Source: Lysobacter silvisoli (GTDB taxonomy: Bacteria; Pseudomonadota; Gammaproteobacteria; Xanthomonadales; Xanthomonadaceae). From it: a stretch of 64,000 nt of DNA. Both the position numbers and the translations under genes were made by a program. This document shows, piece by piece, positions 1-7,461 of this stretch. The notes under the pieces are model-generated. The model did not search any database, was not told where the DNA came from, and worked only from the letters and a program-made list of their open reading frames with translations. The stretch lies in contig NZ_QTSU01000001.1 in assembly GCF_003382365.1 (NCBI RefSeq), forward strand, positions 868,001-932,000. Direction: 5' to 3'. Position 1 is the stretch's first letter. Every line of letters begins with the position of its first letter.

Positions 1-168
1 GGGCTAAAAGCGGCCGGCGTCGAAGAAATTTCCCGGGTCGAGGGCGTGAATGCCGCCCTGGCAGAGCGCATCTATGCGACCCTGCACGGGTTGGACGCGC
101 CGGATGCCGGCGCCCCGGCCAAGGCCACCCCCAAAGCGGCCAACGGCGGCACGCGGAGCGAAGGATGA
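1..168 (+). CDS. uvrC: UvrABC system protein C, C-terminal end (partial)
   Basis: The window opens inside a gene read in frame 1, giving 55 residues and a TGA stop. The visible part starts GLKAAGVEEISRVEGVNAAL, which matches the second hairpin of the helix-hairpin-helix (HhH) DNA-binding tail of UvrC, the nuclease subunit that makes both incisions in nucleotide excision repair. A low-complexity Ala/Pro/Lys tail of about 20 residues follows. The stop overlaps the start of pgsA in an ATGA arrangement; uvrC-pgsA order is common in gammaproteobacteria and supports the call. Only the tail is visible, so identity rests on the HhH pattern plus the neighbour. Confidence 0.8.
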   Translation, partial: GLKAAGVEEISRVEGVNAALAERIYATLHGLDAPDAGAPAKATPKAANGGTRSEG

Positions 169-740
169 AGTTGACCGTACCCACCATGCTCACCCTGGCC
201 CGGATCGTGCTGATCCCGGTCCTGGTGGTCGTGTTCTATCTGCCGTTCAAGTGGACCAACTTCGCGGCGGCCTTCATCTTCGCCTTCGCTTCGATCACCG
301 ACTGGCTCGACGGCTGGATCGCGCGCCGCTACAACCAGTACTCGGCCTTCGGCGCCTTCCTCGATCCGGTCGCCGACAAACTGATGGTGGCGGTGGCGCT
401 GCTGCTGATCGTGCAGAAGCATCCGACGGTGTGGATGACGCTGTGGGCGGCGGTGATCGTGGGCCGCGAAATCGCGGTTTCCGCGCTGCGCGAATGGATG
501 GCCGAGCTGGGCCAGCGCGCGACGGTGAAAGTGGCCAGCATCGGCAAGATCAAGACGGTGGTGCAGATGCTCGCGCTGGTCTGCCTGCTGTACCAGGAAC
601 CGCTGATGGGCCTGCCGACCTTCCGCATCGGCGAGTGGATGCTGGCCGCGGCCGCGCTGCTGACCTTGTGGTCGGGGCTAGCGTATTTGCGTGCGGCATG
701 GCCTATAATGCGCGCAGACGCGAAACGGCCCACCAGTTGA
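165..740 (+). CDS. pgsA: CDP-diacylglycerol-glycerol-3-phosphate 3-phosphatidyltransferase
   Basis: This 191-residue inner-membrane enzyme transfers the phosphatidyl group of CDP-diacylglycerol to glycerol 3-phosphate, the committed step to phosphatidylglycerol and cardiolipin. The CDP-alcohol phosphatidyltransferase signature is complete: D49-G50, A53-R54, G63, D67 and D71, in the segment DWLDGWIARRYNQYSAFGAF and the following LDPVADK. The Asp residues bind the catalytic metal ions. Several hydrophobic segments are visible (about residues 10-28, 33-45, 73-85, 92-106, 130-145, 157-175). Length is normal for the family. The start overlaps the uvrC stop by 4 bases, implying translational coupling. 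Confidence 0.95.
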   Translation: MKLTVPTMLTLARIVLIPVLVVVFYLPFKWTNFAAAFIFAFASITDWLDGWIARRYNQYSAFGAFLDPVADKLMVAVALLLIVQKHPTVWMTLWAAVIVGREIAVSALREWMAELGQRATVKVASIGKIKTVVQMLALVCLLYQEPLMGLPTFRIGEWMLAAAALLTLWSGLAYLRAAWPIMRADAKRPTS

Positions 741-839
741 AGCTGGCCGGTCCAATCGAGTCGCCGGACCCGGCAACGGGGCCGGGGCGCCAGGGCTGAA
801 CGCCGGGCGCCGGGCTGTAAAGAAAACGGCGACAGGGTG

Positions 840-867
840 TTGACAGTTTTCTTTCCATGCCTAAAAT
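840..867 (+). promoter_or_regulatory. Sigma-70 promoter of tRNA-Gly
   Basis: A perfect -35 TTGACA (840-845) and a -10 TAAAAT (862-867) are separated by 16 bases. Transcription would start near 874, six bases before the mature tRNA. This is the strongest consensus promoter seen in the window. Confidence 0.8.
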
Positions 868-879
868 GTCGCTTCCTCT

Positions 880-955
<76 letters not shown>

Positions 956-961
956 AATTCG

Positions 962-996
962 AACGAAAACAGGGCCCCCCGGGCCCTGTTTTCGTT
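962..996 (+). terminator. Intrinsic terminator after tRNA-Gly
   Basis: Perfect inverted arms of about 16 bases (962-977 and 981-996) around a CCC loop. The GC-rich core AGGGCCC/GGGCCCT is flanked by an A-tract and a matching T-tract, so the hairpin can act on both strands. Confidence 0.9.
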
Positions 997-1047
997 TGCG
1001 CGCCTCTATATTGGCGCGCCTCTTTGAATGTTCGCGTAGCTCTTGCT

Positions 1048-1128
1048 CGTCATCCCCGCGAAAGCGGGGATCCAGAGACTTCAGAGTCGTGCTTCGATAG
1101 AGCCCGATGTCCGCTTCGCGGGAATGAC
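1048..1128. repeat. Interspersed palindromic repeat, paired ends
   Basis: The left end reads GTCATCCCCGCGAAAGCGGG (hairpin, 1049 on) and the right end CCGCTTCGCGGGAATGAC (1111-1128) is an inverted, diverged copy, so the 81-base unit has outward-facing matching ends. Related hairpins occur near 23954-24098 and 61182. It lies between tRNA-Gly and the TSUP gene and leaves only about 28 bases before the latter's start codon. Confidence 0.6.
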
Positions 1129-1155
1129 CAGCAAACGCAGCACCAAGGAACCTCC

Positions 1156-1941
1156 GTGCCCGAACTCGCCCTGCAGATACTCCTGCTGCTGTTCCTGGCC
1201 GGCCTGCTGGCCGGCTTCATCGACGCCATCGCCGGAGGCGGCGGCATGGTCACCATTCCGGCCATGCTGCTGGCCGGCATACCGCCGCTGCAGGTGCTGG
1301 GCACCAACAAACTGCAGTCGCTGTTCGGTTCGGCCTCGGCCAGTTGGGCCTACGCGCGTCACGGCCACGTCGATCTGCGCGAACAACTGCCGATGGCGCT
1401 CACCGCCGCGCTGGGCGCGGTGCTGGGCGCCTTGCTCGCCACCGTGGTGCCTGCCGGAGTGCTCAAGGCGGCGCTGCCGTTCCTGCTGATCGCCATCGCC
1501 GTGTACTTCGGCCTCAAGCCCGGCATCGGCGATGTCGAACGCCACCGGCGCATGAGCGCGTTCGCGTTCGGCGCGACCGTGGTGCCGCTGATCGGTTTCT
1601 ACGACGGCGTGTTCGGTCCGGGCACCGGCTCGTTCCTGATGCTGGGCTTCGTGAGCCTGGCCGGTTACGGCATTCTCAAAGCCACCGCGCACACCAAGTT
1701 CCTCAACTTCGGTTCCAACGTGGGCGCGTTCGCGGTGTTCCTGGCCTTCGGCGCGGTGCTGTGGAAGGTGGGCCTGGTCATGGGCCTGGGCCAGTTCGTC
1801 GGCGCGCAGCTGGGATCGCGTTTCGCGATGAAGCAGGGCGCCAAGGTGATCAAGCCGCTGCTGGTCACCGTATCGGTGCTGCTGGCGCTGCGCCTGCTCG
1901 CCGACCCCGCGCATCCCTTGCGGCTGTGGCTGGGATTCTGA
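1156..1941 (+). CDS. TSUP family membrane transporter (TauE/SafE, YfcA-like)
   Basis: A 261-residue hydrophobic protein of the TSUP family, whose members move sulfur-containing or small organic anions across the inner membrane. It has the two inverted family halves: GFIDAIAGGGG near residue 20 followed by a GTNKLQS segment, and FYDGVFGPGTGSF near residue 140. About eight hydrophobic segments are visible. Start chosen as GTG at 1156, which has AAGGA six bases upstream. An in-frame reading extends further upstream but runs through the tRNA and repeat, so it is not coding. The substrate cannot be read from the sequence. Confidence 0.88.
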   Translation: MPELALQILLLLFLAGLLAGFIDAIAGGGGMVTIPAMLLAGIPPLQVLGTNKLQSLFGSASASWAYARHGHVDLREQLPMALTAALGAVLGALLATVVPAGVLKAALPFLLIAIAVYFGLKPGIGDVERHRRMSAFAFGATVVPLIGFYDGVFGPGTGSFLMLGFVSLAGYGILKATAHTKFLNFGSNVGAFAVFLAFGAVLWKVGLVMGLGQFVGAQLGSRFAMKQGAKVIKPLLVTVSVLLALRLLADPAHPLRLWLGF

Positions 1942-1959
1942 GGCCCGCCGGCGTGGAGA

Positions 1960-1989
1960 TTGCCTTGGGTGGTCGGATCGGGCCATAAT
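1960..1989 (+). promoter_or_regulatory. Sigma-70-like promoter for candidate small RNA
   Basis: TTGCCT (1960-1965) and CATAAT (1984-1989), spaced 18 bases. It lies just after the TSUP stop, with no reading frame of note downstream before the strong terminator at 2094-2118. The predicted transcription start is near 1996. Confidence 0.5.
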
Positions 1990-1995
1990 CGCCAA

Positions 1996-2118
1996 CCCGC
2001 TCGGGGCAGGGAGGCAGCACGTCCCCGCACCGTTCGGATCGAGGCAGGGCTTAGGCCCGCCTGCTCGGTATTCGGGGAGCGATCCCCAGACAGAGCCCCG
2101 CATGCGGGGTTTTGTTTT
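1996..2118 (+). ncRNA. Candidate structured small RNA, about 120 nt
   Basis: The interval between the promoter-like sequence at 1960-1989 and the intrinsic terminator at 2094-2118 has no plausible coding sequence but several predicted hairpins. One lies at about 2040-2066, where GCAGG pairs with CCTGC around a GGGCTTAGGCCC-like core. One is GGGGA-GCGA-TCCCC near 2078-2088, closed by a GNRA-type tetraloop. The last is the terminator stem. This layout (own promoter, tandem hairpins, terminator) is typical of a trans-acting small RNA. It matches no RNA family I can name, and transcription is inferred only. Confidence 0.45.
2094..2118 (+). terminator. Intrinsic terminator of candidate small RNA
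   Basis: The palindrome CCCCGCATGCGGGG (2096-2109) is followed by TTTTGTTTT. It is a strong rho-independent terminator placed well after the TSUP gene and before the tRNA-Cys promoter. Confidence 0.85.
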
Positions 2119-2133
2119 ACCGGCGCGGCCCGT

Positions 2134-2163
2134 TTGGGCAATCGCCGGTGCAAGCGTTATGCT
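2134..2163 (+). promoter_or_regulatory. Promoter of tRNA-Cys
   Basis: TTGGGC (2134-2139) and TTATGC (2158-2163), spaced 18 bases, about 15 bases before the mature 5' end. The preceding terminator implies a separate start for this tRNA. Confidence 0.5.
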
Positions 2164-2178
2164 TGCGACCGTCACCTG

Positions 2179-2252
2179 GCCGGGTGGCAGAGTGGTTATG
2201 CAGCGGACTGCAAATCCGCGTACGCCGGTTCAATTCCGACCTCGGCCTCCAA
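2179..2252 (+). tRNA. tRNA-Cys (GCA anticodon)
   Basis: A 74-base cloverleaf with acceptor GGCCGGG pairing with CTCGGCC (one G-T), an anticodon loop CTGCAAA with GCA at 2211-2213, a T-arm containing GTTCAATTC, and encoded CCA at 2250-2252. It is followed directly by a terminator. Confidence 0.97.
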
Positions 2253-2257
2253 ATTGA

Positions 2258-2283
2258 AACCCCGCTACGGCGGGGTTTTTCTT
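2258..2283 (+). terminator. Intrinsic terminator after tRNA-Cys
   Basis: AAACCCCGC, loop TACG, GCGGGGTTTTT. The GC stem sits at 2261-2266 and 2271-2276, followed by a T-tract. Confidence 0.9.
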
Positions 2284-2342
2284 TGCCCGCGATAGACGCA
2301 CGGCCGCCGCGCCGTGGCGTAAGCTATCGCCGCGCGGTCCAT

Positions 2343-2429
2343 GCCCGGATGGCGGAATCGGTAGACGCAGCGGACTTAAAATTCGCCGGCCTCGCGGCCG
2401 TGCCGGTTCGAGTCCGGCTCCGGGCACCA
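2343..2429 (+). tRNA. tRNA-Leu (TAA anticodon)
   Basis: An 87-base class II tRNA with a long variable arm. Acceptor GCCCGGA pairs with TCCGGGC, the anticodon loop CTTAAAA carries TAA at 2377-2379, and CCA is encoded at 2427-2429. Its 3' end touches the stop codon of the convergent VOC gene at 2430, so there is no spacer. Confidence 0.97.
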
Positions 2430-2819
2430 TCAGGCCTTGATTTGAACCAGTTGGATCAAGTTGCCGCAGGTATCGTCCAGTATGGCCATGCGTACGTTGC
2501 CGGCATCCTTGGGCGGTAGTTGGAAGCTCACGCCCACCGCTCGCAGCCGTTGGTACTCCGCGTCGATATCGTCCACCTGAAACGAAGTCGCCGGAATCCC
2601 GTCCTCTACCAGCGCCGCCTTGTAAGGCGGGACGGCCGGGTGCGCGCCGGGTTCGAGCAACAGTTCGGTGCCGGCCGGATCCTCGGGCGAGACCAGGGTC
2701 AGCCATCGGTATTCGCCCAAGGGAATGTCGTGCTTGAGCACGAAGCCGAGCTTTTGCGTATAGAAGTCCAGCGCCGCAGCCTGGTCGTCGACGAACACGC
2801 TGGTGACATAGATTCTCAT
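2430..2819 (-). CDS. VOC (glyoxalase/bleomycin-resistance fold) family protein
   Basis: A 129-residue single-domain protein with the beta-alpha-beta-beta-beta pattern of the vicinal oxygen chelate superfamily. It begins MRIYVTSVFVDDQAAALDFY, has KLGF at about residues 23-26, and ends ILDDTCGNLIQLVQ, the usual last strand with the D-x-x-GN-x-x-x-L pattern. The second gene of a two-gene operon, its ATG overlaps the stop of the ArsR regulator (ATGA, 2816-2819). ArsR-VOC pairs are common and usually respond to a small toxic molecule that the VOC protein binds or modifies. The actual ligand is not evident. Confidence 0.87.
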   Translation of the reverse strand: MRIYVTSVFVDDQAAALDFYTQKLGFVLKHDIPLGEYRWLTLVSPEDPAGTELLLEPGAHPAVPPYKAALVEDGIPATSFQVDDIDAEYQRLRAVGVSFQLPPKDAGNVRMAILDDTCGNLIQLVQIKA

Positions 2820-3124
2820 GGCCGATTTGCTCCGTTGAGGTGTTGGGACAGCCAGGCATCCGCCGCGTCTTGCAGCGGCTGCAGTTGCACGGTGTGCAGC
2901 TTGGTGCGGCCCGTCCAAGTGATGCCGATCAGCCCGGCCTTCTCCAGCATGTCCAGATGCTGGGTGACGGCCTGCCTGGACACGGCTTGGCCGCCCGACG
3001 CTGCTGCGAAGGCGCAGATCTGAAACAAGGACTGCCCGGGCTCGCGGCGCAGTTGATCGATGATCTGGCGCCGCCGCGGGTCGGCCAAGGCCTTGAAGAT
3101 GCGGTCCATCTGCTCCGGGTCCAT
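2816..3124 (-). CDS. ArsR-family transcriptional regulator
   Basis: A 102-residue winged-helix protein. MDPEQMDRIFKALADPRRRQ opens like typical ArsR/SmtB members, and the recognition region AVSRQAVTQHLDMLEKAGLI (about residues 47-66) is a clear helix-turn-helix. No CxC metal site is seen, so it belongs to the non-metal ArsR group often paired with VOC or SRPBCC genes. It is the first gene of the operon with the VOC protein. A perfect palindrome 11 bases upstream of its start is a likely autoregulatory operator. Confidence 0.93.
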   Translation of the reverse strand: MDPEQMDRIFKALADPRRRQIIDQLRREPGQSLFQICAFAAASGGQAVSRQAVTQHLDMLEKAGLIGITWTGRTKLHTVQLQPLQDAADAWLSQHLNGANRP

Positions 3125-3134
3125 GGCTCATTAA

Positions 3135-3154
3135 ATGCAATAAAAGTATTGCAT
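3135..3154 (-). promoter_or_regulatory. Probable ArsR operator
   Basis: ATGCAATAAAAGTATTGCAT has two perfect 8-base arms (3135-3142, 3147-3154) around AAAG. It is AT-rich in a GC-rich setting and lies 11 bases before the arsR start, so bound regulator would block expression of the arsR-VOC operon. Confidence 0.75.
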
Positions 3155-3226
3155 GTCAATAGCCCGGGACCGAGCGCCGGTCGCTGCAGCGCGCCCGCGG
3201 TTGCTGCGGCTGCGCATCGACAGTCG

Positions 3227-3823
3227 TCAATCGCCGGTCATTTCGCGCTGGGTAATCCAGGCCGACTTGCGCGCGTCCACCTCCAGGGTTTCGCGCAGCA
3301 GGCGCAGCGCGCGCGCCTTGCGCGCCGGGGTCAGCGCCGCGGTGCAGTCCTCGGGCACGTACAGGCGGTAGTGGCGCATGTGCCCCTCCAGCGAAGTGGC
3401 CAGCACGCAGCTATCGGTGGCTATGCCGGTGATAACCAGCTTGCTCACGCCCAGACGCTCGAGCAGGGCCTGCAGCGGCGTGTCGTGGAACGCCGAATGC
3501 GCAGGCTTGAGTACGAAGTAGTCGTCTGCCTGTGGGTGCAGCAGTTTGATCAGGGGCGCACCCAGCTCGCTGTCGCCGCAGGTGGCGACTACTTGGCGGA
3601 AGTCCGATCGCCACTGGCCGTAATTGTCGTTGGCGTAGATGATCGGCAGGCCGAGCGCAGTCATGCGCGATTTCAAACCGGCGATGCGGCGCGCACACGG
3701 CAATGCCGCCCGCGCCAGCGCGTCCCCACCTGGGAAGTCGAAAGCGTTGATCATGTCGACCAGCAGCAGCGCGCTGGCTGTCGTCGGCTTGCGCCGAGGG
3801 GACGGGCGAGCCGCCTTGGCCAT
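3227..3823 (-). CDS. Isochorismatase-like cysteine hydrolase
   Basis: A 198-residue protein of the isochorismatase/nicotinamidase superfamily. The catalytic triad is visible: D23 in LLLVDMINAFDFPGG, K106 in FVLKPAHSAF and C139 in TGIATDSCVLAT. The N-terminal 16 residues are basic and proline-rich and probably disordered. Members hydrolyse amide, urea-type or enol-ether bonds; nothing here fixes the substrate. It is the second gene of a minus-strand pair, starting 3 bases after the small gene at 3827-4066. Confidence 0.88.
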   Translation of the reverse strand: MAKAARPSPRRKPTTASALLLVDMINAFDFPGGDALARAALPCARRIAGLKSRMTALGLPIIYANDNYGQWRSDFRQVVATCGDSELGAPLIKLLHPQADDYFVLKPAHSAFHDTPLQALLERLGVSKLVITGIATDSCVLATSLEGHMRHYRLYVPEDCTAALTPARKARALRLLRETLEVDARKSAWITQREMTGD

Positions 3824-3826
3824 GCG

Positions 3827-4066
3827 TCAGCCGATTAAGGCCGGCATCGGCATCGCGCTGCGGCCCATGCGCAGCGACAGCAGCCGCTTCAGTGCGCTCA
3901 GATCGTTGCTGTCGCAGGAATAGCAGAAGTCGTTGCGCACGCCATGGTAGTACTCGTAACGGGCGCCATCGGCGCTCTTGCGGATCGTGCCGAGATCCTG
4001 CGTGCCGTGCGTGACGTTGATGCGCCAATTGTGATCGGCGCCGATCTCGTTGTAGCCCAGTTCCAT
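3827..4066 (-). CDS. Small hypothetical protein
   Basis: A 79-residue protein of unknown function starting MELGYNEIGADHNWRINVTH. The start at 4066 is chosen because an excellent ribosome-binding site, AGGAGGT, lies 5 bases upstream; the frame is open further upstream but without comparable signals. Two cysteines close together (FCYSCDS, near residues 48-51) could bind metal or form a disulfide. It lies in the same direction and 3 bases ahead of the isochorismatase-like gene, so the two are probably one operon. I do not recognise a family. Confidence 0.65.
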   Translation of the reverse strand: MELGYNEIGADHNWRINVTHGTQDLGTIRKSADGARYEYYHGVRNDFCYSCDSNDLSALKRLLSLRMGRSAMPMPALIG

Positions 4067-4295
4067 GAGCACCTCCTGCAGCCGGATCCATGAATGGTTT
4101 TGGGCTGCTAAAGCCACCATAAACCCACACGGGTTGCTCAGAGGTGAAGCGAACGTTTTCTTGATGAATTGTTCAGTGTTGCTTTTCGTTCGTCGCCGTT
4201 CGTTCGACGCCCGCGTCACGCTCGCGCGCTCAGGCTGATGCAGGCGCAGATGAACACGCTGCTGCGTGCGTTAACCCACTTAAGGAGCGATGGAC

Positions 4296-4919
4296 ATGGC
4301 CAAGAAGCACGAATACCGCGCCGACCAATTGCAGGAACTGCTGCTGCAGGCGTTGGAAACTGAACGCGGTGGCATCAAGATTTACGAGACGGCGGTCACG
4401 CTGGCCGTCAACGAAGACCTGAAGAAGGAATGGGGCGAGTATTTGGAAGAAACGCGCACGCACGAACGTGTGCTGATGAACGTGTTCCAGACGCTGGGCC
4501 TCGATCCCGAGCAGCAGAGCCCTGGACGCAGCGTGGTCGCGCATCAGGGCGCGTCGCTGGTCGCGGCGATGGAAATGGCGCGCGATCAGGCCGGCGCCGA
4601 TGCGGCGCAGTTGGTGGCCGGCGAATGCGTGGTGCTGGCCGAAACCAAGGATCATCTGAACTGGCACCTGATCGGCCATCTGGCCGAGCACGGCCGCGGC
4701 GATGAAGTCGCCGTGCTCAAGGCCGCGTTCGAAGCGGTGGAAAGCGACGAGGACCATCACCTCTATCACACCACCGGTTGGACCCGCGAGCTGTGGATCG
4801 AGTCGCTGGGCCTGCCGGCGGTGCTGCCGCCGCCGGAAGAGGTCAAGCAGGTCGAAACCGCCATCGGCGCCTCGCGCGCGGAGCAGGCGCGCGACGACAT
4901 GGTCAAGCGCCGCCATTGA
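4296..4919 (+). CDS. Ferritin-like/rubrerythrin-fold protein
   Basis: About 207 residues and almost entirely helical. It has Glu and His spaced as in di-iron four-helix bundles: ETERGGIKIYETA near residue 22, EETRTHE near 52, GECVVLAETKDHLNWH near 110 and ESDEDHHLYH near 150. It therefore probably belongs to the ferritin-like superfamily; the iron or stress role is inferred. Two in-frame ATGs lie 6 bases apart. The second (4296) has AAGGAG at a good 8-base distance, whereas the first (4290) would be only 2 bases away, so 4296 is preferred. The gene is followed 43 bases later by a YghA-type SDR, a pairing that suggests a stress-induced unit. Confidence 0.75.
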   Translation: MAKKHEYRADQLQELLLQALETERGGIKIYETAVTLAVNEDLKKEWGEYLEETRTHERVLMNVFQTLGLDPEQQSPGRSVVAHQGASLVAAMEMARDQAGADAAQLVAGECVVLAETKDHLNWHLIGHLAEHGRGDEVAVLKAAFEAVESDEDHHLYHTTGWTRELWIESLGLPAVLPPPEEVKQVETAIGASRAEQARDDMVKRRH

Positions 4920-4962
4920 TCTGCAGCGACGCTGAGGCCGCATCCAGACAGGAGCCACCGCC

Positions 4963-5961
4963 ATGACCCGCAAGGCCGCGAAAGCCGATACCGGCGCCGA
5001 CAAAACCGCTAGCCGCCAGCGTGCGATCCAGCGCGATGTGGACGCGCGCGACCGGCGCAAGCCCGACCAGGGCAAAGACGAACCCAAGCCCGTGCAGGCG
5101 GGCCTGGCCGAACAGCCGAAGAATCCGATGCCCGCACAGCATCTGCGCAAGCCCGGCAACGAGGCCGACCTGGCGCTGCAGCCGCGCTTCCTCGCACCGG
5201 ATTACGCCGGCAGCGGCAAGCTCGAAGGCATGGTCGCGCTGATCACCGGCGGCGACTCGGGCATAGGCCGTGCGGTCGCGGTGCTGTACGCGCGCGAAGG
5301 CGCGCACGTGGCCATCGCTTACTTGAACGAGCACGAGGACGCGCAGGAAACGGCGCGGTATGTCGAGGAGGAAGGACGCCAATGCCTGACCCTGGCGGGC
5401 GACGTGCGCGATCCCGAGTTCTGTGCAGACGCGGTGCGGCGCACCGTCGAGGAGTTCGGCCGCCTGGACGTGCTGGTCAACAACGCCGCCTTCCAGCTCC
5501 ACAGCGAACGCCTGGAAGACTTGAGCGACGCGCACCTGCAGGAAACGTTGCAGACCAACATCGCCGGTTATTTCCACATGGCGCGGGCGGCGCTGCCGCA
5601 TCTGCAGCGCGGCGCGTCGATCATCAATTCCGGTTCCGAAACCGGCCTGTTCGGCAGCAAGGCGCTGCTGGACTACTCGGCGACCAAGGGCGCCATCCAC
5701 GCCTTCACCAAGTCGCTGGCCAGCAATCTGCTCGAGCGCGGCATCCGCGTGAACGCGGTCGCGCCCGGGCCGGTGTGGACGCCGTTGAATCCGGCCGATC
5801 GCCCCGCCGAGGACGTGGCCGAGTTCGGGCGCGACAGCGACATGGGCCGGCCGGCGCAGCCGGAGGAAATCTCGCCGGCCTATGTGTTCCTGGCCTCGCC
5901 GGTGTGTTCGTCCTACGTCAGCGGCATCGTGCTGCCGGTGATGGGCGGTCCGCGCGGCTAG
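4963..5961 (+). CDS. SDR family oxidoreductase, YghA/general-stress type
   Basis: A 332-residue classical short-chain dehydrogenase with the roughly 85-residue polar N-terminal extension typical of E. coli YghA and Bacillus YdaD (NADP-dependent aldehyde/alcohol reductases linked to general stress). Motifs: nucleotide-binding TGGDSGIG at 95-102, NNAA at 173-176, a catalytic Ser in INSGSETG near 221-228, and Y238-x3-K242 in YSATKGAI. The extension is rich in Lys, Asp and Gln and probably disordered. A ribosome site AGGAG lies upstream of 4963. It follows the ferritin-like gene in the same direction and the two likely share a transcript. Confidence 0.92.
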   Translation: MTRKAAKADTGADKTASRQRAIQRDVDARDRRKPDQGKDEPKPVQAGLAEQPKNPMPAQHLRKPGNEADLALQPRFLAPDYAGSGKLEGMVALITGGDSGIGRAVAVLYAREGAHVAIAYLNEHEDAQETARYVEEEGRQCLTLAGDVRDPEFCADAVRRTVEEFGRLDVLVNNAAFQLHSERLEDLSDAHLQETLQTNIAGYFHMARAALPHLQRGASIINSGSETGLFGSKALLDYSATKGAIHAFTKSLASNLLERGIRVNAVAPGPVWTPLNPADRPAEDVAEFGRDSDMGRPAQPEEISPAYVFLASPVCSSYVSGIVLPVMGGPRG

Positions 5962-6074
5962 CCTTGCCGGCAACCGCGTCCGCTCGCGCTGCGCGGCTAA
6001 CGACAGGCGCCGGCCACGTTGTAGGCCTATCCTTGGTCGTGGGATGCTGAGACCTGCTACCAGGCAGGGACGGC

Positions 6075-7454
6075 ATGATCTTCTCGCGACGCGCGCAGCA
6101 GCGCCGGTTGGATACGTTGGCCACGGCGTTGCCGGCGGCCTCGCTGGCCGGTCTGGTGCAGCGCCTCAACGGCCCGGTCGATGGCCGCATGGCGGCGGAA
6201 TGGGAACTGGTGTGGCTGGCGGCGTTGGCGCCCTCGGTATCGCTGGCTTATGAGCAGGCGCTGGCGGACGGGCGCGAGCCGGACCTGCATCTGACCCTTG
6301 CCGGCGGACGCGAGCTGGTCGGCGATATCACCTACGCCTCGGACAAGGGCCTCAACGAACGCAATCCTGTGGATCGGTTAGGGCCGGAGCTGAGCCGCCT
6401 TGCGCGCAAGCATGGATTGGTGGCGAATCATTTTCGCCTCGATATCGGCAGCGAGCGCGAAGGCGAGTACGGCGACGAGACGGTCAGGCTTGCCTTGCCG
6501 GAGAGGTCGCAGTTGCAAGCGCTGTTCAAGCGCCATGTCGAACCTTGGTTGCGCGCGGTCGCCAAAGAAGACTTGCGCGAGCCCCTGCGGTATCGCGAAG
6601 ACGGCGTCGAGTTCACCCTGTCGTACCATCCTGAGCAGGCCTACTACAGCAGCAGCTATGCATCCTACGCCACGCCGTACTCGCTGACCCAGAACCCGAT
6701 ATACGCGGCATTGCGCAAGAAGGCGCGGCAACTGGGCGCGGCGCCCGAGGCTGCGCTCAAGCTGGTGCTGCTTTGCGACGGCGGCTGCAATGCGTTGCGG
6801 GCGAGCAACTACAACATGGGAGGAGCGGTGTCGGCCGAGCAGATCGTGCAGGAGTTCCTGCGGGGGACGAAGTCGGTGGATGCGGTTCTGCTGGTCGCGG
6901 TGGTGGAACCGGGTCCTATGCCGTTCGGACAGCGTAAGCCGCTGTACCTGGAGCATCGACTGCTGGTGTCGTCGCGACTGGGCGATCCACGCAGCGGACC
7001 GCACGCGCGCGACCTGGCCGAATTGGAGGCCTTATTGAGCGCTGCCGCCGGTCGCCTGCCGATGCCGGTGCGCACGCCGCTCAACGCCACGCACCGCCTG
7101 GACGAACTCAGGCGCAAGAAGCATGGATACCCTTCGCACACCGCGGGGCGATACCACTATGGGGGAGAGGGCTACATGATCTCGTCGCGACTGCTGCACG
7201 AGCTGCTGGCCGGCGCGCTCAGCTTCGAGGAATTCCAGCGCGCGCACGGCTGGGACCGTCCGGAGCGTCAACCCGGAAACATCTTCGCGCACATGCTGGC
7301 GCAAGGCCGGCCTATCGCGGCGATGGAGATCGTGCCGGGCGAGGCCGACGACGATGACGATTGGTATCGGGTGCGCTTCGGCGAAGCGGATGCGGCGATC
7401 GGGCCGTTCCGCCTGCCCGTTGCGCGGTCGGGCCGCGGGCAGGCGCCCGACTAG
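6075..7454 (+). CDS. Uncharacterised 459-residue protein
   Basis: I do not recognise this protein. It is soluble-looking, with no signal peptide or membrane segment. An N-terminal region contains EWELVWLAAL (near 42) and ELVGDITYASDKGLNERNP (near 80-98), followed by a middle part rich in Tyr/Ser (AYYSSSYASYATPYSL). The C-terminal third holds GYPSHTAGRYHYGGEGYMIS and a run of five Asp. The spacing of an early Glu, the D in GDITY and the DK pair is faintly like a PD-(D/E)xK nuclease core, but this is only an eye impression. It stands alone, convergent with the LytTR system 8 bases beyond its stop. Confidence 0.65.
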   Translation: MIFSRRAQQRRLDTLATALPAASLAGLVQRLNGPVDGRMAAEWELVWLAALAPSVSLAYEQALADGREPDLHLTLAGGRELVGDITYASDKGLNERNPVDRLGPELSRLARKHGLVANHFRLDIGSEREGEYGDETVRLALPERSQLQALFKRHVEPWLRAVAKEDLREPLRYREDGVEFTLSYHPEQAYYSSSYASYATPYSLTQNPIYAALRKKARQLGAAPEAALKLVLLCDGGCNALRASNYNMGGAVSAEQIVQEFLRGTKSVDAVLLVAVVEPGPMPFGQRKPLYLEHRLLVSSRLGDPRSGPHARDLAELEALLSAAAGRLPMPVRTPLNATHRLDELRRKKHGYPSHTAGRYHYGGEGYMISSRLLHELLAGALSFEEFQRAHGWDRPERQPGNIFAHMLAQGRPIAAMEIVPGEADDDDDWYRVRFGEADAAIGPFRLPVARSGRGQAPD

Positions 7455-7461
7455 GGTAAGT

